Shown here: positions 7,844-14,720 of the stretch, piece after piece | Numbering within the stretch: the first letter of the stretch is position 1 | How the letters are laid out: every line of letters begins with the position of its first letter | IMG/VR virus record: IMGVR_UViG_3300042898_004012 | Span: 1 to 27,089 of that record | Source of the DNA: a virus | Strand: one strand, 5' to 3' | DNA length: 27,089 nucleotides | Translations under genes and position numbers: made by a program | The notes under the pieces: model-generated | What the model was told of the DNA's origin: nothing | The model's database searches: none | Seen by the model: only the letters and a program-made list of their open reading frames with translations

Positions 7844-9063
7844 GTTTGCTGAACTGAAATTCCCGCTGGGATAAGGCCAGACACTGCACTGCCTAATCCC
7901 AGTATTGGAGATGCTACTAATCCAATGAATGTGCAAAAGGTGAAGGGAATGTATTTGAACAGTTCTCTTATAACGGGCACAAGATTGGCGATGGCACGGA
8001 AAAACCCCAAAACCAGTTTCATCCACAATTCCCAGATCAGCGTGGGAATTTGTTCAAATAATTCCTTGACAGCAGTCATAATGCTGCTGAATCGACTTTC
8101 CTTGCTTTCGAGATTTGTGTCTTTGGGTGGATCAGTTACCTTCAAAAGGTCCTTGACTTTGGTTTTGAAGGGCCATGCAATGAATTTAAGTAATGGTCCA
8201 AAGGTTTTGTCAAGGAAACTTTTCAAGTCAAACTCAAGGAAAAAATCAATCATGCGTTGCATTTTTTCATTTGCACTGATGGCCAAATCTTTGATAGGGT
8301 CCCAAACACTTTTGAAAATCTCCTCAAAATTCAAACTCACCAGGTTGGGAATGTCAGGCAATCGGAGGGCTTGCCAAATTTTGCGTATGGGTTCAGTTAG
8401 TGCCCTAAGTGCTCTGAAGCCTCTTTGAATCAAACTCAAAAGGCCTTTGTGAAACTCGCTCCAAACTCTACTGATGAGACTTTGTTGCCGCATTTCATCA
8501 TTTTTCAGGCCCAGTGTTCCATCATAGGTAATATCCCAGGGAGTGCCCAGTGCCTTGGCTATTTGGTCTTGACGTGCTCCAATGGCATTTCTGATTTTGG
8601 CTCTGCCTTCAGCGCTCAAAAGATCCCTTACAGTGCAATTGGGCAGGAAAGGCAGGGGAATATTTAAAAAACTGAAATTGGGTATAATCCTACTCAAAAT
8701 ATCCAAAACCTTGAGTTCAAGGTAGAGCTTGAACTCGTTGAACAAAGCCCTCATCCTTGTGCCCATGGACACCTCTGGTACATTCAGTTTGTCACTGAAC
8801 ACTGGGTTTGATACAGAACCCAATGTGGTTCCAAAGGTTTTGTCAAACAATTTCAGTAAACTGTCTATTGCATCCGAAATTTGTTTAGCTGTGGCAATAA
8901 CAGTGCATTGAGCTATCTGACCCAATTGCCCTGGTATGCTGCCTAGCCCTCGGCCAAACTCATCAAGATTGTTGAAATTGGGTAATACACCATCAGTGCA
9001 TTCAAACTTTGGAAATGTAACTGTGAGGCTCACGCCTTGGCACGGATCTATTGGTTGATTCAT
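7840..9063 (-). CDS. Uncharacterised helix-rich protein, possibly tail-associated
   Basis: I do not recognise this 407-residue protein. The N-terminal 60 residues contain three cysteines and a Gly/Pro/Asn-rich stretch. The rest is dominated by amphipathic helices with regular hydrophobic spacing, and several segments repeat the theme of Phe/Leu/Ile with Lys/Trp (SVWDPIKDLAISANEK, FLDKTFGPLLKFIAWPFK). Residues of about 330-407 are strongly hydrophobic (VLGFFRAIANLVPVI, FTFCTFIGLVASPILG) and could insert in a membrane. It is convergent with the spike gene (stops overlap by 4 bases) and lies at the end of the tail module. A role in tail structure or in delivery through the inner membrane is only a guess. 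Upstream is a TTTAAATA box 6 bases before the ATG, without a clear Shine-Dalgarno sequence. Confidence 0.6.
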   Translation of the reverse strand: MNQPIDPCQGVSLTVTFPKFECTDGVLPNFNNLDEFGRGLGSIPGQLGQIAQCTVIATAKQISDAIDSLLKLFDKTFGTTLGSVSNPVFSDKLNVPEVSMGTRMRALFNEFKLYLELKVLDILSRIIPNFSFLNIPLPFLPNCTVRDLLSAEGRAKIRNAIGARQDQIAKALGTPWDITYDGTLGLKNDEMRQQSLISRVWSEFHKGLLSLIQRGFRALRALTEPIRKIWQALRLPDIPNLVSLNFEEIFKSVWDPIKDLAISANEKMQRMIDFFLEFDLKSFLDKTFGPLLKFIAWPFKTKVKDLLKVTDPPKDTNLESKESRFSSIMTAVKELFEQIPTLIWELWMKLVLGFFRAIANLVPVIRELFKYIPFTFCTFIGLVASPILGLGSAVSGLIPAGISVQQT

Positions 9064-9069
9064 AACACT

Positions 9070-9077
9070 TATTTAAA
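9070..9077 (-). promoter_or_regulatory. Possible T4-type late promoter box (TTTAAATA)
   Basis: TTTAAATA on the minus strand matches TATAAATA in 7 of 8 positions and lies 6 bases before the ATG of the 407-residue protein. The arrangement is the same as at the nucleotidyltransferase gene. The short distance implies a leaderless message if it is used. Confidence 0.3.
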
Positions 9078-9112
9078 TTGACAATCACTCTTGGAAAAAA
9101 TTAAAAGGAGGT

Positions 9113-9796
9113 ATGAATTTCAATACATGGCTAGTTACAAGCACAATCAACACAGAGTTTAGTGTTTGGTCGCCAAAACAAAGGCTGGATCAAACTCTAC
9201 AAACCCTCAAAAGTATTCGACAAACTGATGCGTCAGCCAAAGTAATTTTTGTAGACAATAGCATTGAACCACTAGACCAAAGCATGCAACTACTATTGCT
9301 GCCCTATACTGATGTTTTTCATCAATTCAAGCATCATGTTTTTTCAACCGTTTGTAATACAACAGACTTCAACAAAGGCGCTGGTGAAATTTTGATGACA
9401 GATGTGGGGTTGGACATTGCTGTTAAAAACAGCTTGTTGGGTAAAAGGCTCTTCAAAATGTGCGGGCGTTATATCTTAACACACAAATTTAACACCAGTT
9501 ACTATGACAGGCTAGAGTTTGAAGGAAAGTATGTGTATAAAAATACTTTTTGGGAATATGAAACTCACAATCACAAAACTATAAAACAATTTCTTGAAAC
9601 CAAATTGTGGAGCATGTGCAGCAGCTTGATTCCAGAATATAAAGCCCTATTACCTAAAATATTGGAATTTATGCTACGCAACAACGAGAACATTGAAGTA
9701 TCAACTGACAAATTGCTGCCTGTAGACAAAAAGATAGCTATTGATCAGCTACATGTCACTGGTTGGTATGCCACTGGCCTGTATGTAGAGGCATAA
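9113..9796 (+). CDS. Glycosyltransferase-like protein
   Basis: This 227-residue protein starts with a GT-A-like Rossmann unit: a strand at TWLVTSTIN, the helix RLDQTLQTLKSIRQ, then VIFVDNS at about 44-50, the usual opening of a nucleotide-sugar transferase. A middle motif, NKGAGEILMTDVGLDIA, and the segment RLFKMCGRYILTHKFN resemble a group of phage glycosyltransferase-like proteins with an FK-x-x-GRY motif. No DxD metal motif is obvious. A very strong ribosome binding site (AAAAGGAGGT) lies immediately before the ATG, with unusually short spacing. It is convergent with the next gene, also glycosyltransferase-like. The acceptor (DNA, virion or host surface) is unknown. Confidence 0.5.
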   Translation: MNFNTWLVTSTINTEFSVWSPKQRLDQTLQTLKSIRQTDASAKVIFVDNSIEPLDQSMQLLLLPYTDVFHQFKHHVFSTVCNTTDFNKGAGEILMTDVGLDIAVKNSLLGKRLFKMCGRYILTHKFNTSYYDRLEFEGKYVYKNTFWEYETHNHKTIKQFLETKLWSMCSSLIPEYKALLPKILEFMLRNNENIEVSTDKLLPVDKKIAIDQLHVTGWYATGLYVEA

Positions 9797-9802
9797 CATA
9801 TC

Positions 9803-10468
9803 TTAAAAATCACAAATTTTCCTGATTGAGTTCAAGTAAAAATACTTGCATAACCAAGACTGAACATAGCTGTGTTCCTTGCATGACAAGAACTCACACG
9901 GCTGCCTAGGTCCCCAATCTCGTTGTTTAAAACTGTCAGGCAATCTTTTATACATCTCAGTTGTGTTGACTGCATCCGGCCAACTGATCCATTTTTCTTG
10001 AAAATAGCTTATGCCAGGATATTGTCCTGAAGGGGCCCAAGTGCTGGGGGCCCAGAAATACTCAGCCTCTTGTGTAATATAGCAGGCTAGATTGTTGCCA
10101 ATCAATCGCAATATGAAATCATCGTCTTCAAAGCCTCCAGGAAACTTCTCGTCCAAGCCACCTATTTGCCTAAACAATTCCTTTTTGATACCAAAAAAAC
10201 GGAAATCATACAAAGCCACAAAGGCAAACCCTTCATCCAGCTTTTGTAAAATCAATTGAATATTTTCGTCAGAGGGGGCAACGCGATTACAAAGTATGAT
10301 AGTTGTTTCTGTAGGACTCTGGTGAACACAATCGTTCACCAGCAGGGAAAAACTGGGATAATTGCTGCCATTGAACCAATTCACTGTATTGTTTTGTAAT
10401 TTGCTGTTGGCAAATTGTAAATCGTCAAAATTTTGTGAAATAAGCCAAATGGAATAATCAAGTGTCAT
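9803..10468 (-). CDS. Family 2-type glycosyltransferase-like protein
   Basis: This 221-residue protein carries the C-terminal signature of GT2/galactosyltransferase-like enzymes: a phenylalanine-rich strand (DFRFFGIKKELFRQIGGLDE) followed by FPGGFEDDDFILRLI at about 125-140. In this signature the acidic EDDD group is normally the catalytic base and the GG turn binds the acceptor. The N-terminal part (IWLISQNFDDLQFA) is short and diverged, so the donor-binding half may be reduced. It faces the 9113-9796 gene. The start is immediately downstream of a sigma70-like promoter whose predicted transcript would begin at about the ATG, so either the message is leaderless or a downstream start is used. 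Confidence 0.65.
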   Translation of the reverse strand: MTLDYSIWLISQNFDDLQFANSKLQNNTVNWFNGSNYPSFSLLVNDCVHQSPTETTIILCNRVAPSDENIQLILQKLDEGFAFVALYDFRFFGIKKELFRQIGGLDEKFPGGFEDDDFILRLIGNNLACYITQEAEYFWAPSTWAPSGQYPGISYFQEKWISWPDAVNTTEMYKRLPDSFKQRDWGPRQPCEFLSCKEHSYVQSWLCKYFYLNSIRKICDF

Positions 10469-10474
10469 ACTTAA

Positions 10475-10503
10475 AGCGTATCAGAAACCCCAAAGGTTGT
10501 CAA
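10475..10503 (-). promoter_or_regulatory. Sigma70-like promoter (TTGACA-17-TACGCT)
   Basis: On the minus strand a perfect -35 TTGACA (10498-10503) is followed after 17 bases by TACGCT (10475-10480), with a TGA extended -10 element. It lies just upstream of the 221-residue glycosyltransferase gene. Only four of six -10 bases match, so it is weaker than the other promoters in the window. Confidence 0.5.
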
Positions 10504-10507
10504 TATG

Positions 10508-10750
10508 CTACCTTCCCCACAAGAGGGCAAACAAGCTGGCATCCTCTTGGCTCCGAAAGCTCACCCAAATTTTTTCATAATGTTGGTGAGATGACAGAGA
10601 ACGATAGCTCCATCGGCTACTTGCTTTGAAAAAGTCCGGTTGGCCCAAGGTATCTATCAACCACAGCAGCATGTTTTCGTGCTCAGCAAGAGACATGCCT
10701 TCCAGCACTACCATATGTGGCCATTGAGGCAAGACTGTGGTCTCATACAT
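10508..10750 (-). CDS. Small uncharacterised protein, paralogue family A
   Basis: This 80-residue protein is of unknown function. It belongs to a small family seen at four places in the window (also 10754-11002, 13226-13507 and 26302-26601). Shared features are an N-terminal QWPHM/V strand, a central SSRWSY motif and a C-terminal unit of aromatic strand, FRSQEDASLF and a hydrophobic helix ending LLWGR. It is most like the 13226-13507 protein. It is the last gene of the helicase operon, 3 bases after the previous stop, so it is probably translated by reinitiation. Confidence 0.7.
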   Translation of the reverse strand: MYETTVLPQWPHMVVLEGMSLAEHENMLLWLIDTLGQPDFFKASSRWSYRSLSSHQHYEKIWVSFRSQEDASLFALLWGR

Positions 10751-10753
10751 GCG

Positions 10754-11002
10754 CTAGGTCCACGTCAACCTGAACAGCAGAGCATCTTCTTCACGCTCAA
10801 ACACCAGTTGATATCGTTTGGGGTTGACACCACTGTGCCACTGGAGCCAGTAGCTGCCTCCAGGTGTCTTCTTCAGCCAACTCCATCGCAGCTCGCCCAA
10901 CACGTCCAAAAGATGGGGCAAAGGCACTGGGTTGTCTGCCTCAATAGGCACCTCGTGCCACTGGCTGTAGTCCGCTTCCAGATCCCGGTTAACCCGCTGC
11001 AC
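10754..11002 (-). CDS. Small uncharacterised protein, paralogue family A
   Basis: This 82-residue protein starts with GTG inside the 3' end of the helicase gene (14-base overlap). Its C-terminus, YQLVFEREEDALLFRLTWT, is the hallmark of the family also found at 10508-10750, 13226-13507 and 26302-26601. It also has the family's central Trp-rich segment (RWSWLKKTPGGSYWLQW). No catalytic motif is visible. The size and aromatic strands suggest a compact alpha/beta domain, perhaps for binding a partner protein. Its position directly behind the helicase makes joint expression certain, but a joint function is only possible. Confidence 0.7.
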   Translation of the reverse strand: MQRVNRDLEADYSQWHEVPIEADNPVPLPHLLDVLGELRWSWLKKTPGGSYWLQWHSGVNPKRYQLVFEREEDALLFRLTWT

Positions 11003-12596
11003 GCAAGTCCACTGTGTTCACCACAGCCCCACCATCCAATCCCGCATCCAGCACCTGCCCCTTGCTGAACAGCATGTCTGCCATCATCTCTTCGATAGTA
11101 TTTTCAGCCACCAAGTTGAAAATCGTAACCTGGTCGCTAGTTTGACCAATGCGGTGCACACGGTCTGCACACTGCTGAATTTCTCCAGGGCTCCACGGCG
11201 TCTGCACAAACGCCACCGCATTTGCAGCCGTAAGGGTAAGGCCAAAACCACCAGCAGAGATGCTAACCAAAATCACTCGGGTCTTGGGATCATTCTGAAA
11301 AGCCTCAACAGCCTGTGCACGCTCTTCGTTGCTGACCCCACCGTAGATAACTCCAACCTTTCCGCCCCACTCCTGGTCTGCAGCTAGCGCACCTTGGATA
11401 TGGTCAATCACCGCCCGGTTGTGGGCAAACACCACCAGCTTCTCGCCGTTTTCAGTATAATCTCGAATCCACTCTACAGTGCTGGCGAGCTTGCTGAGCG
11501 CAGCCACCTCACGCAGCTTCTGCATCGCAACAATGCGCTCATCGCTCTTGGGAGCATTGCTGCCCAAGCGGATCATAGTCTCAAGGCCAGCTTTCCAATC
11601 AATTCCCTTGAAGGCTCGCTCTACGCTGTCATACTCCGCACGGTCAAACTCCAGTGGGATAACCTGATACACCTTGGGCGGCAGCTCCTTCAGCACGTCC
11701 CGCTTCAAGCGACGCAGCATGAGGTGGCTTGTCAGCAGCTGGTGCAGTTCATCCATGTTCGAGCTGCCACCGAAGTTCCAACCATGCCCGTTATTCACCG
11801 GGTTGCAGAAGCGCCATGCGAACTTGTTCCAAGTGCTGAACTGCGGCACATAGCTGGCCAAGCTCCTGACAGTGCTCCACAGCTCTGCCGGCCTGTTTAC
11901 CATTGGAGTGCCTGAAATCAGAACCACACGCGGCACAGGCTTGCTGACCTTGTGAGTCTTGCGCACACCGCCCTTGAGCTTTTCCTCCACCTCACCAGTA
12001 GCTAGCCGCATGTAAGCCTGTGTGCGCTTGGCACTGGGATTCTTGATCTTGTGGCTCTCATCCACCGCCATGAACTTGAGATTCAATGCCTCGATGTCGT
12101 CGAGGTTGCTACTGAGGATGTCGTAGTTCACAAGGTAGATGTCGCAACCGGCTGTGGGCCGCTTGCTGTAGATGACATTGGGATGCCGAGCAGCTCGCTC
12201 AGCAGTGGCACGCTTGCTGTAGGAAGTGCCCACCACATTGATTTGGTACCGAGTGCCAGTCATCGCGATGATTTCATTCCGCCAATTCAACTTAAGAGTA
12301 TTGGGCAGCACTACCATCATAGGAAACAGCTGATTCTTGTGGGCGTAGGCCATAACCTCAACGGTCTTTCCCAGTCCCTGTTCTTCAGCCAACAGTCCAA
12401 CTCCCAGCTGGCTCTCCAACCACGCAACAGCCTCTGCCTGGTAAGGCTTCAGCTTGAAGTTGAAACCTTCCAGCTGGGTGACCCGAGGGATGCTGTTCAA
12501 GAAAGCTTCAACTCGGGGATCAACCTTGAGGTTGTGCTTGGTGCTGAGTCGCAGCACCTTGCGAGCATTCTCAATCGAGGCTGGAACAGTCAACAT
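10989..12596 (-). CDS. SNF2-family DNA helicase / translocase
   Basis: All core motifs of the SNF2 branch of superfamily 2 are present in 535 residues. They are the Q-like motif KPYQAEAVAWL (about 50-60), Walker A EEQGLGKT (71-78), motif Ia VVLPNTLKLNW, Walker B DESH (179-182), motif III SGTP (228-231), RRLKRDVLKELPPK, motif IV VVFAHNRAVID, motif V SAGGFGLTLTAANAV and motif VI QCADRVHRIGQ. The organisation is SMARCAL1/ZRANB3-like, enzymes that anneal or remodel forked DNA, so a role in phage replication or recombination is likely. It begins with only about 45 residues before the helicase core and lacks the N-terminal substrate domain that related phage proteins carry; a candidate for that part is encoded at 13763-14485. 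A strong AAGGAGAG site precedes the ATG, with its own promoter at 12621-12648. Confidence 0.92.
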   Translation of the reverse strand: MLTVPASIENARKVLRLSTKHNLKVDPRVEAFLNSIPRVTQLEGFNFKLKPYQAEAVAWLESQLGVGLLAEEQGLGKTVEVMAYAHKNQLFPMMVVLPNTLKLNWRNEIIAMTGTRYQINVVGTSYSKRATAERAARHPNVIYSKRPTAGCDIYLVNYDILSSNLDDIEALNLKFMAVDESHKIKNPSAKRTQAYMRLATGEVEEKLKGGVRKTHKVSKPVPRVVLISGTPMVNRPAELWSTVRSLASYVPQFSTWNKFAWRFCNPVNNGHGWNFGGSSNMDELHQLLTSHLMLRRLKRDVLKELPPKVYQVIPLEFDRAEYDSVERAFKGIDWKAGLETMIRLGSNAPKSDERIVAMQKLREVAALSKLASTVEWIRDYTENGEKLVVFAHNRAVIDHIQGALAADQEWGGKVGVIYGGVSNEERAQAVEAFQNDPKTRVILVSISAGGFGLTLTAANAVAFVQTPWSPGEIQQCADRVHRIGQTSDQVTIFNLVAENTIEEMMADMLFSKGQVLDAGLDGGAVVNTVDLRAAG

Positions 12597-12620
12597 GTAA
12601 GCTCTCCTTCCTACCCCTGC

Positions 12621-12648
12621 ATTGTAGCAGGTTTGAAGGGATGGTCAA
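12621..12648 (-). promoter_or_regulatory. Sigma70 promoter of the helicase operon
   Basis: Minus strand: -35 TTGACC (12643-12648), a 16-base spacer ending CCTGC, then -10 TACAAT (12621-12626) with a TGC extended -10. The predicted start is about 18 bases before the helicase ATG. Confidence 0.8.
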
Positions 12649-12656
12649 TCCTAAAT

Positions 12657-12854
12657 CTAGAGATTCACATGATGAGTGATGAGAATCTGCTGGCGCTGAT
12701 GAGGGTTGAGATATAGTTGGGCAAAGTAAGTGGCCTTGTGTCCACGCTGGGTCATCATCTCAACCAAGCGCCGGCTTTCGTGCTCACTGAGCTTGTCGGC
12801 CAAAATTGTGCACACACCGTTGTCGTCTTGACGGATCACTAGGTAGCTGCTCAT
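12657..12854 (-). CDS. Small uncharacterised protein
   Basis: This 65-residue protein has a likely strand-strand-helix layout: YLVIRQDDNGVCTILADKL followed by the helix SEHESRRLVEMMTQRG and a final strand region rich in His/Gln. No known motif is recognised. Its ATG overlaps the stop of the DUF7448-like gene (ATGA), so translation is coupled. It is the last gene of the operon that starts at the 14512-14539 promoter, and its stop lies just upstream of the helicase promoter. Confidence 0.75.
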   Translation of the reverse strand: MSSYLVIRQDDNGVCTILADKLSEHESRRLVEMMTQRGHKATYFAQLYLNPHQRQQILITHHVNL

Positions 12855-13222
12855 GCTCGTAGACTCTCCTCCACACTCATCAACTCTTCGAAGTCAACTG
12901 CTTCGCTGTAGTAGCCGTTGCTCTCACCCAACCACCGCAACGTAACACTGCCCTTGATGGAAGCCAGTTCGTAAAATGTCCAGGTCTCGTGCCCCCATTC
13001 CGTCTCTCCCCCACTCACACGCTCCTCAGCCACAAGAATCGTCGTACCAACGAGGTCACTGAGGTCGCCAATGATCTCTTCGATGACAACATTCTCACAG
13101 CAGTCTTGACAGTGCCACATACGCCATCGACGCCCGCACTCGCTGTAAAACATGAGCTGGTCTGGCTCGCGTTCACGCTCAATGTTGAGCAGAGTGATGC
13201 CCTTGAGATCTTCGATACCCAT
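12851..13222 (-). CDS. DUF7448-like protein
   Basis: This 123-residue protein matches the conserved pattern I associate with DUF7448 proteins of phages and bacteria: LMFYSECGRRWRMWHCQDCCENVVIE, then IIGDLSDLVGTTILVAEE, then TWTFYELASIKGSVTLRW and a terminal SNGYYSEAVDFEE. The HCQDCCE cluster (about residues 37-43) could bind metal. The biochemical role of the family is not known to me. The start has an AAGG site in the end of the gene before it, 3 bases away, and the stop overlaps the next start by ATGA. The strong conservation of these motifs in an early-gene operon suggests a real function in host takeover or in nucleotide or DNA handling, but that is inference. Confidence 0.7.
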   Translation of the reverse strand: MGIEDLKGITLLNIEREREPDQLMFYSECGRRWRMWHCQDCCENVVIEEIIGDLSDLVGTTILVAEERVSGGETEWGHETWTFYELASIKGSVTLRWLGESNGYYSEAVDFEELMSVEESLRA

Positions 13223-13225
13223 GCT

Positions 13226-13507
13226 CTACCTTTCCATTATCAACGCAAATTGTGTCAAGTCATCTTTGGTCCGGAACCAAAACCTCACACATGAGGAATT
13301 ATGGAAGCTGATGGCATGCCATGACCATCGGCTGCTGCAACTCTCTGAATCAGGAGTGCCAAAAAGCTGTAGCCCCAGTGTTTGGTTTCTTTTCAAAGTA
13401 ATATTGGGCACGTCTAAAACCTCAATCATGTAGGGCCACTGATCAGCGTCACGGGTTTTGAGCAGATTGAGAGGGAATTGAATTTGGTCTAGAGCTGTCA
13501 GCGTCAA
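13226..13507 (-). CDS. Small uncharacterised protein, paralogue family A
   Basis: This 93-residue member of the family seen at 10508-10750 shares QWPYMIEVL (compare QWPHMVVLE), SSRWSW (compare SSRWSY) and a C-terminal RFWFRTKDDLTQFALIMER (compare FRSQEDASLFALLW). Its family-specific Trp at the C-terminus is replaced by Met-Glu-Arg. The start is probably TTG overlapping the previous stop as TTGA; the next in-frame ATG would remove the family's conserved N-terminal strand. Function unknown. Confidence 0.65.
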   Translation of the reverse strand: MTLTALDQIQFPLNLLKTRDADQWPYMIEVLDVPNITLKRNQTLGLQLFGTPDSESCSSRWSWHAISFHNSSCVRFWFRTKDDLTQFALIMER

Positions 13508-13785
13508 TGCATAGTATCCGGAAAATAATCTTCATCCTCATCCGCCATCAGCAGTTGCAGCTGGTAGAGGTCGCTGAACTCGGGCCAGATGCTGGTGCAA
13601 CGCTGACAGATCTTGTCAGCCCATCCATTTCCCACCACAGGCGCGCAGGTCAGCACAGGGGTTTCGCATCGTCCACACCAGCGGCGGCCATCGTCGAAGG
13701 TGGCACCATGTGGGGTAGGCATCTCTCGAAATGCCTCTGCCAGTAGGTCTCTGTCAATCCAATCAGGCGTCAGTGTTGAGCTCAT
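13504..13785 (-). CDS. Small zinc-ribbon protein
   Basis: This 93-residue protein has two CxxC knuckles, CGRC and CQRC (about residues 37-40 and 60-63), separated by about 20 residues, a zinc-ribbon arrangement. An acidic C-terminal tail (ADEDEDYFPD) follows. The start is placed at the ATG at 13785 because AAGGAG lies 7 bases before it; a longer reading to 13827 would extend deep into the upstream gene without a binding site. It overlaps the upstream gene by 23 bases. Zinc-ribbon miniproteins of phages often bind host polymerase or nucleic acid, but no target can be named. Confidence 0.75.
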   Translation of the reverse strand: MSSTLTPDWIDRDLLAEAFREMPTPHGATFDDGRRWCGRCETPVLTCAPVVGNGWADKICQRCTSIWPEFSDLYQLQLLMADEDEDYFPDTMH

Positions 13786-14485
13786 CTTCGATCTCCTTGA
13801 GAATGGCAGCGTTGTCAACCGACACAATCAGTGTGTCGCCTGCCAATGTCACATGCTGGCCGCCTGTCAGCATGAGATGAACTCGACTTTCTTCAGTCTT
13901 TTCTCGCACACGCTCCAAGTAAGTGGTGAAACGATCTTCCACCTCAAACTCAAACTTATCTGCAACATCCATGATGCTCCAGATGCTGCTTTCGTTCACA
14001 GGGCACAACCAAACCTTGCGGGAGGGCTCCCACTGTGCCCGATACTTTTCGCCCTTGTGCTCGCCTCGGACCATCTTCAGCGCAGCCACCAAGTCCGGAT
14101 TGTAAGGGAAGTGGAACACCGCAGTCTTCTGTTCGCTGATGATACGCCGCGGATTGTGATGCCTGCCTTCGAGGTTGCCCACTGCTGCGTTGGGATCCAG
14201 TGGTGCAAGCTTGAACACTGGCTGTTCCAGGAACGCTTTCACAAAGTCCGTCCCACCAATTTGTCGGCGGTATTTGTTCACGAGCTTCAATGCAGCCTGC
14301 GCTTGCTTCAGCGTGAAGGGCCTACCTTGCTGAGCACGATTGGCCAAGCTGTGGCCAAACTCAGTGTCTGCACCAGAAAACCCTTGTTGGTCATGCTGCC
14401 TTGCACCGTCGCACACGCCTGCAAGAGAGCAGATCATGCCTTCCACCGTGTGCGGTGCAGCAGGTTCTACCTTCCAGTTGCTCAT
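13763..14485 (-). CDS. Uncharacterised protein resembling the N-terminal region of phage SNF2 helicases
   Basis: This 240-residue protein has two blocks. Residues of about 35-75 hold GADTEFGHSLANRAQQG and FTLKQAQAALKLVNKYRRQ, a helical motif (FGxSLA, then a basic helix) that I associate with the N-termini of phage helicase and primase-like proteins. Residues of about 120-180 read FHFPYNPDLVAALKMVRG, then YRAQWEPSRKVWLCPVNES and a WSIMDVADKFEFEVEDRF end. This last block has the layout of the HARP-like substrate-recognition module placed before the ATPase core in SMARCAL1-type proteins. There is no ATPase here; the only SNF2 core is the separate gene at 10989-12596. It is the first gene of its operon, with a GGAGAC site and the promoter at 14512-14539. 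Confidence 0.65.
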   Translation of the reverse strand: MSNWKVEPAAPHTVEGMICSLAGVCDGARQHDQQGFSGADTEFGHSLANRAQQGRPFTLKQAQAALKLVNKYRRQIGGTDFVKAFLEQPVFKLAPLDPNAAVGNLEGRHHNPRRIISEQKTAVFHFPYNPDLVAALKMVRGEHKGEKYRAQWEPSRKVWLCPVNESSIWSIMDVADKFEFEVEDRFTTYLERVREKTEESRVHLMLTGGQHVTLAGDTLIVSVDNAAILKEIEDELNTDA

Positions 14486-14511
14486 CTACTGTCTCCGTGC
14501 TCTACCCCGCC

Positions 14512-14539
14512 AATATAGCAGCTTTTGATGGCATGTCAA
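14512..14539 (-). promoter_or_regulatory. Sigma70 promoter
   Basis: Minus strand: GGTTGACA with -35 at 14534-14539, a 16-base spacer ending GCTGC, and -10 TATATT at 14512-14517. It drives the operon from 14485 down to 12657. Confidence 0.8.
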
Positions 14540-14543
14540 CCAG

Positions 14544-14720
14544 CTATTGGTAACCCATGATCCAAAGGCTGTAGACACAAGCTGCACCGTAGAGGTATAG
14601 AGCCACTCGCTTCCAGCTCCACTTTCCAATGGAGGTGAAAAGATGATACCAAGTGTATAGCCCTGCCCCAAAAAGAACCATTTCGGGCAGGAAAAAACTC
14701 AACTCGATCAATTGGTTCAT
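14544..14720 (-). CDS. Small two-helix membrane protein
   Basis: This 58-residue frame is shorter than most ORF cut-offs. The ATG overlaps the stop of the upstream gene (ATGA at 14717-14720). The sequence has two hydrophobic helices, about residues 5-30 (LSFFLPEMVLFGAGLYTWYH) and about 40-55 (ALYLYGAACVYSLWIMG), separated by a basic loop GKWSWKR. That pattern predicts a membrane protein with the positive loop in the cytoplasm. It ends just before the promoter at 14512-14539. A role as holin-like, superinfection-exclusion or host-membrane factor is possible, and none is shown. Confidence 0.65.
   Translation of the reverse strand: MNQLIELSFFLPEMVLFGAGLYTWYHLFTSIGKWSWKRVALYLYGAACVYSLWIMGYQ

Noticed and set aside
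13613-14518. Plus-strand open frame of 301 codons
   Set aside because: It is antisense to the helicase-associated 240-residue gene and has no motif or binding site.
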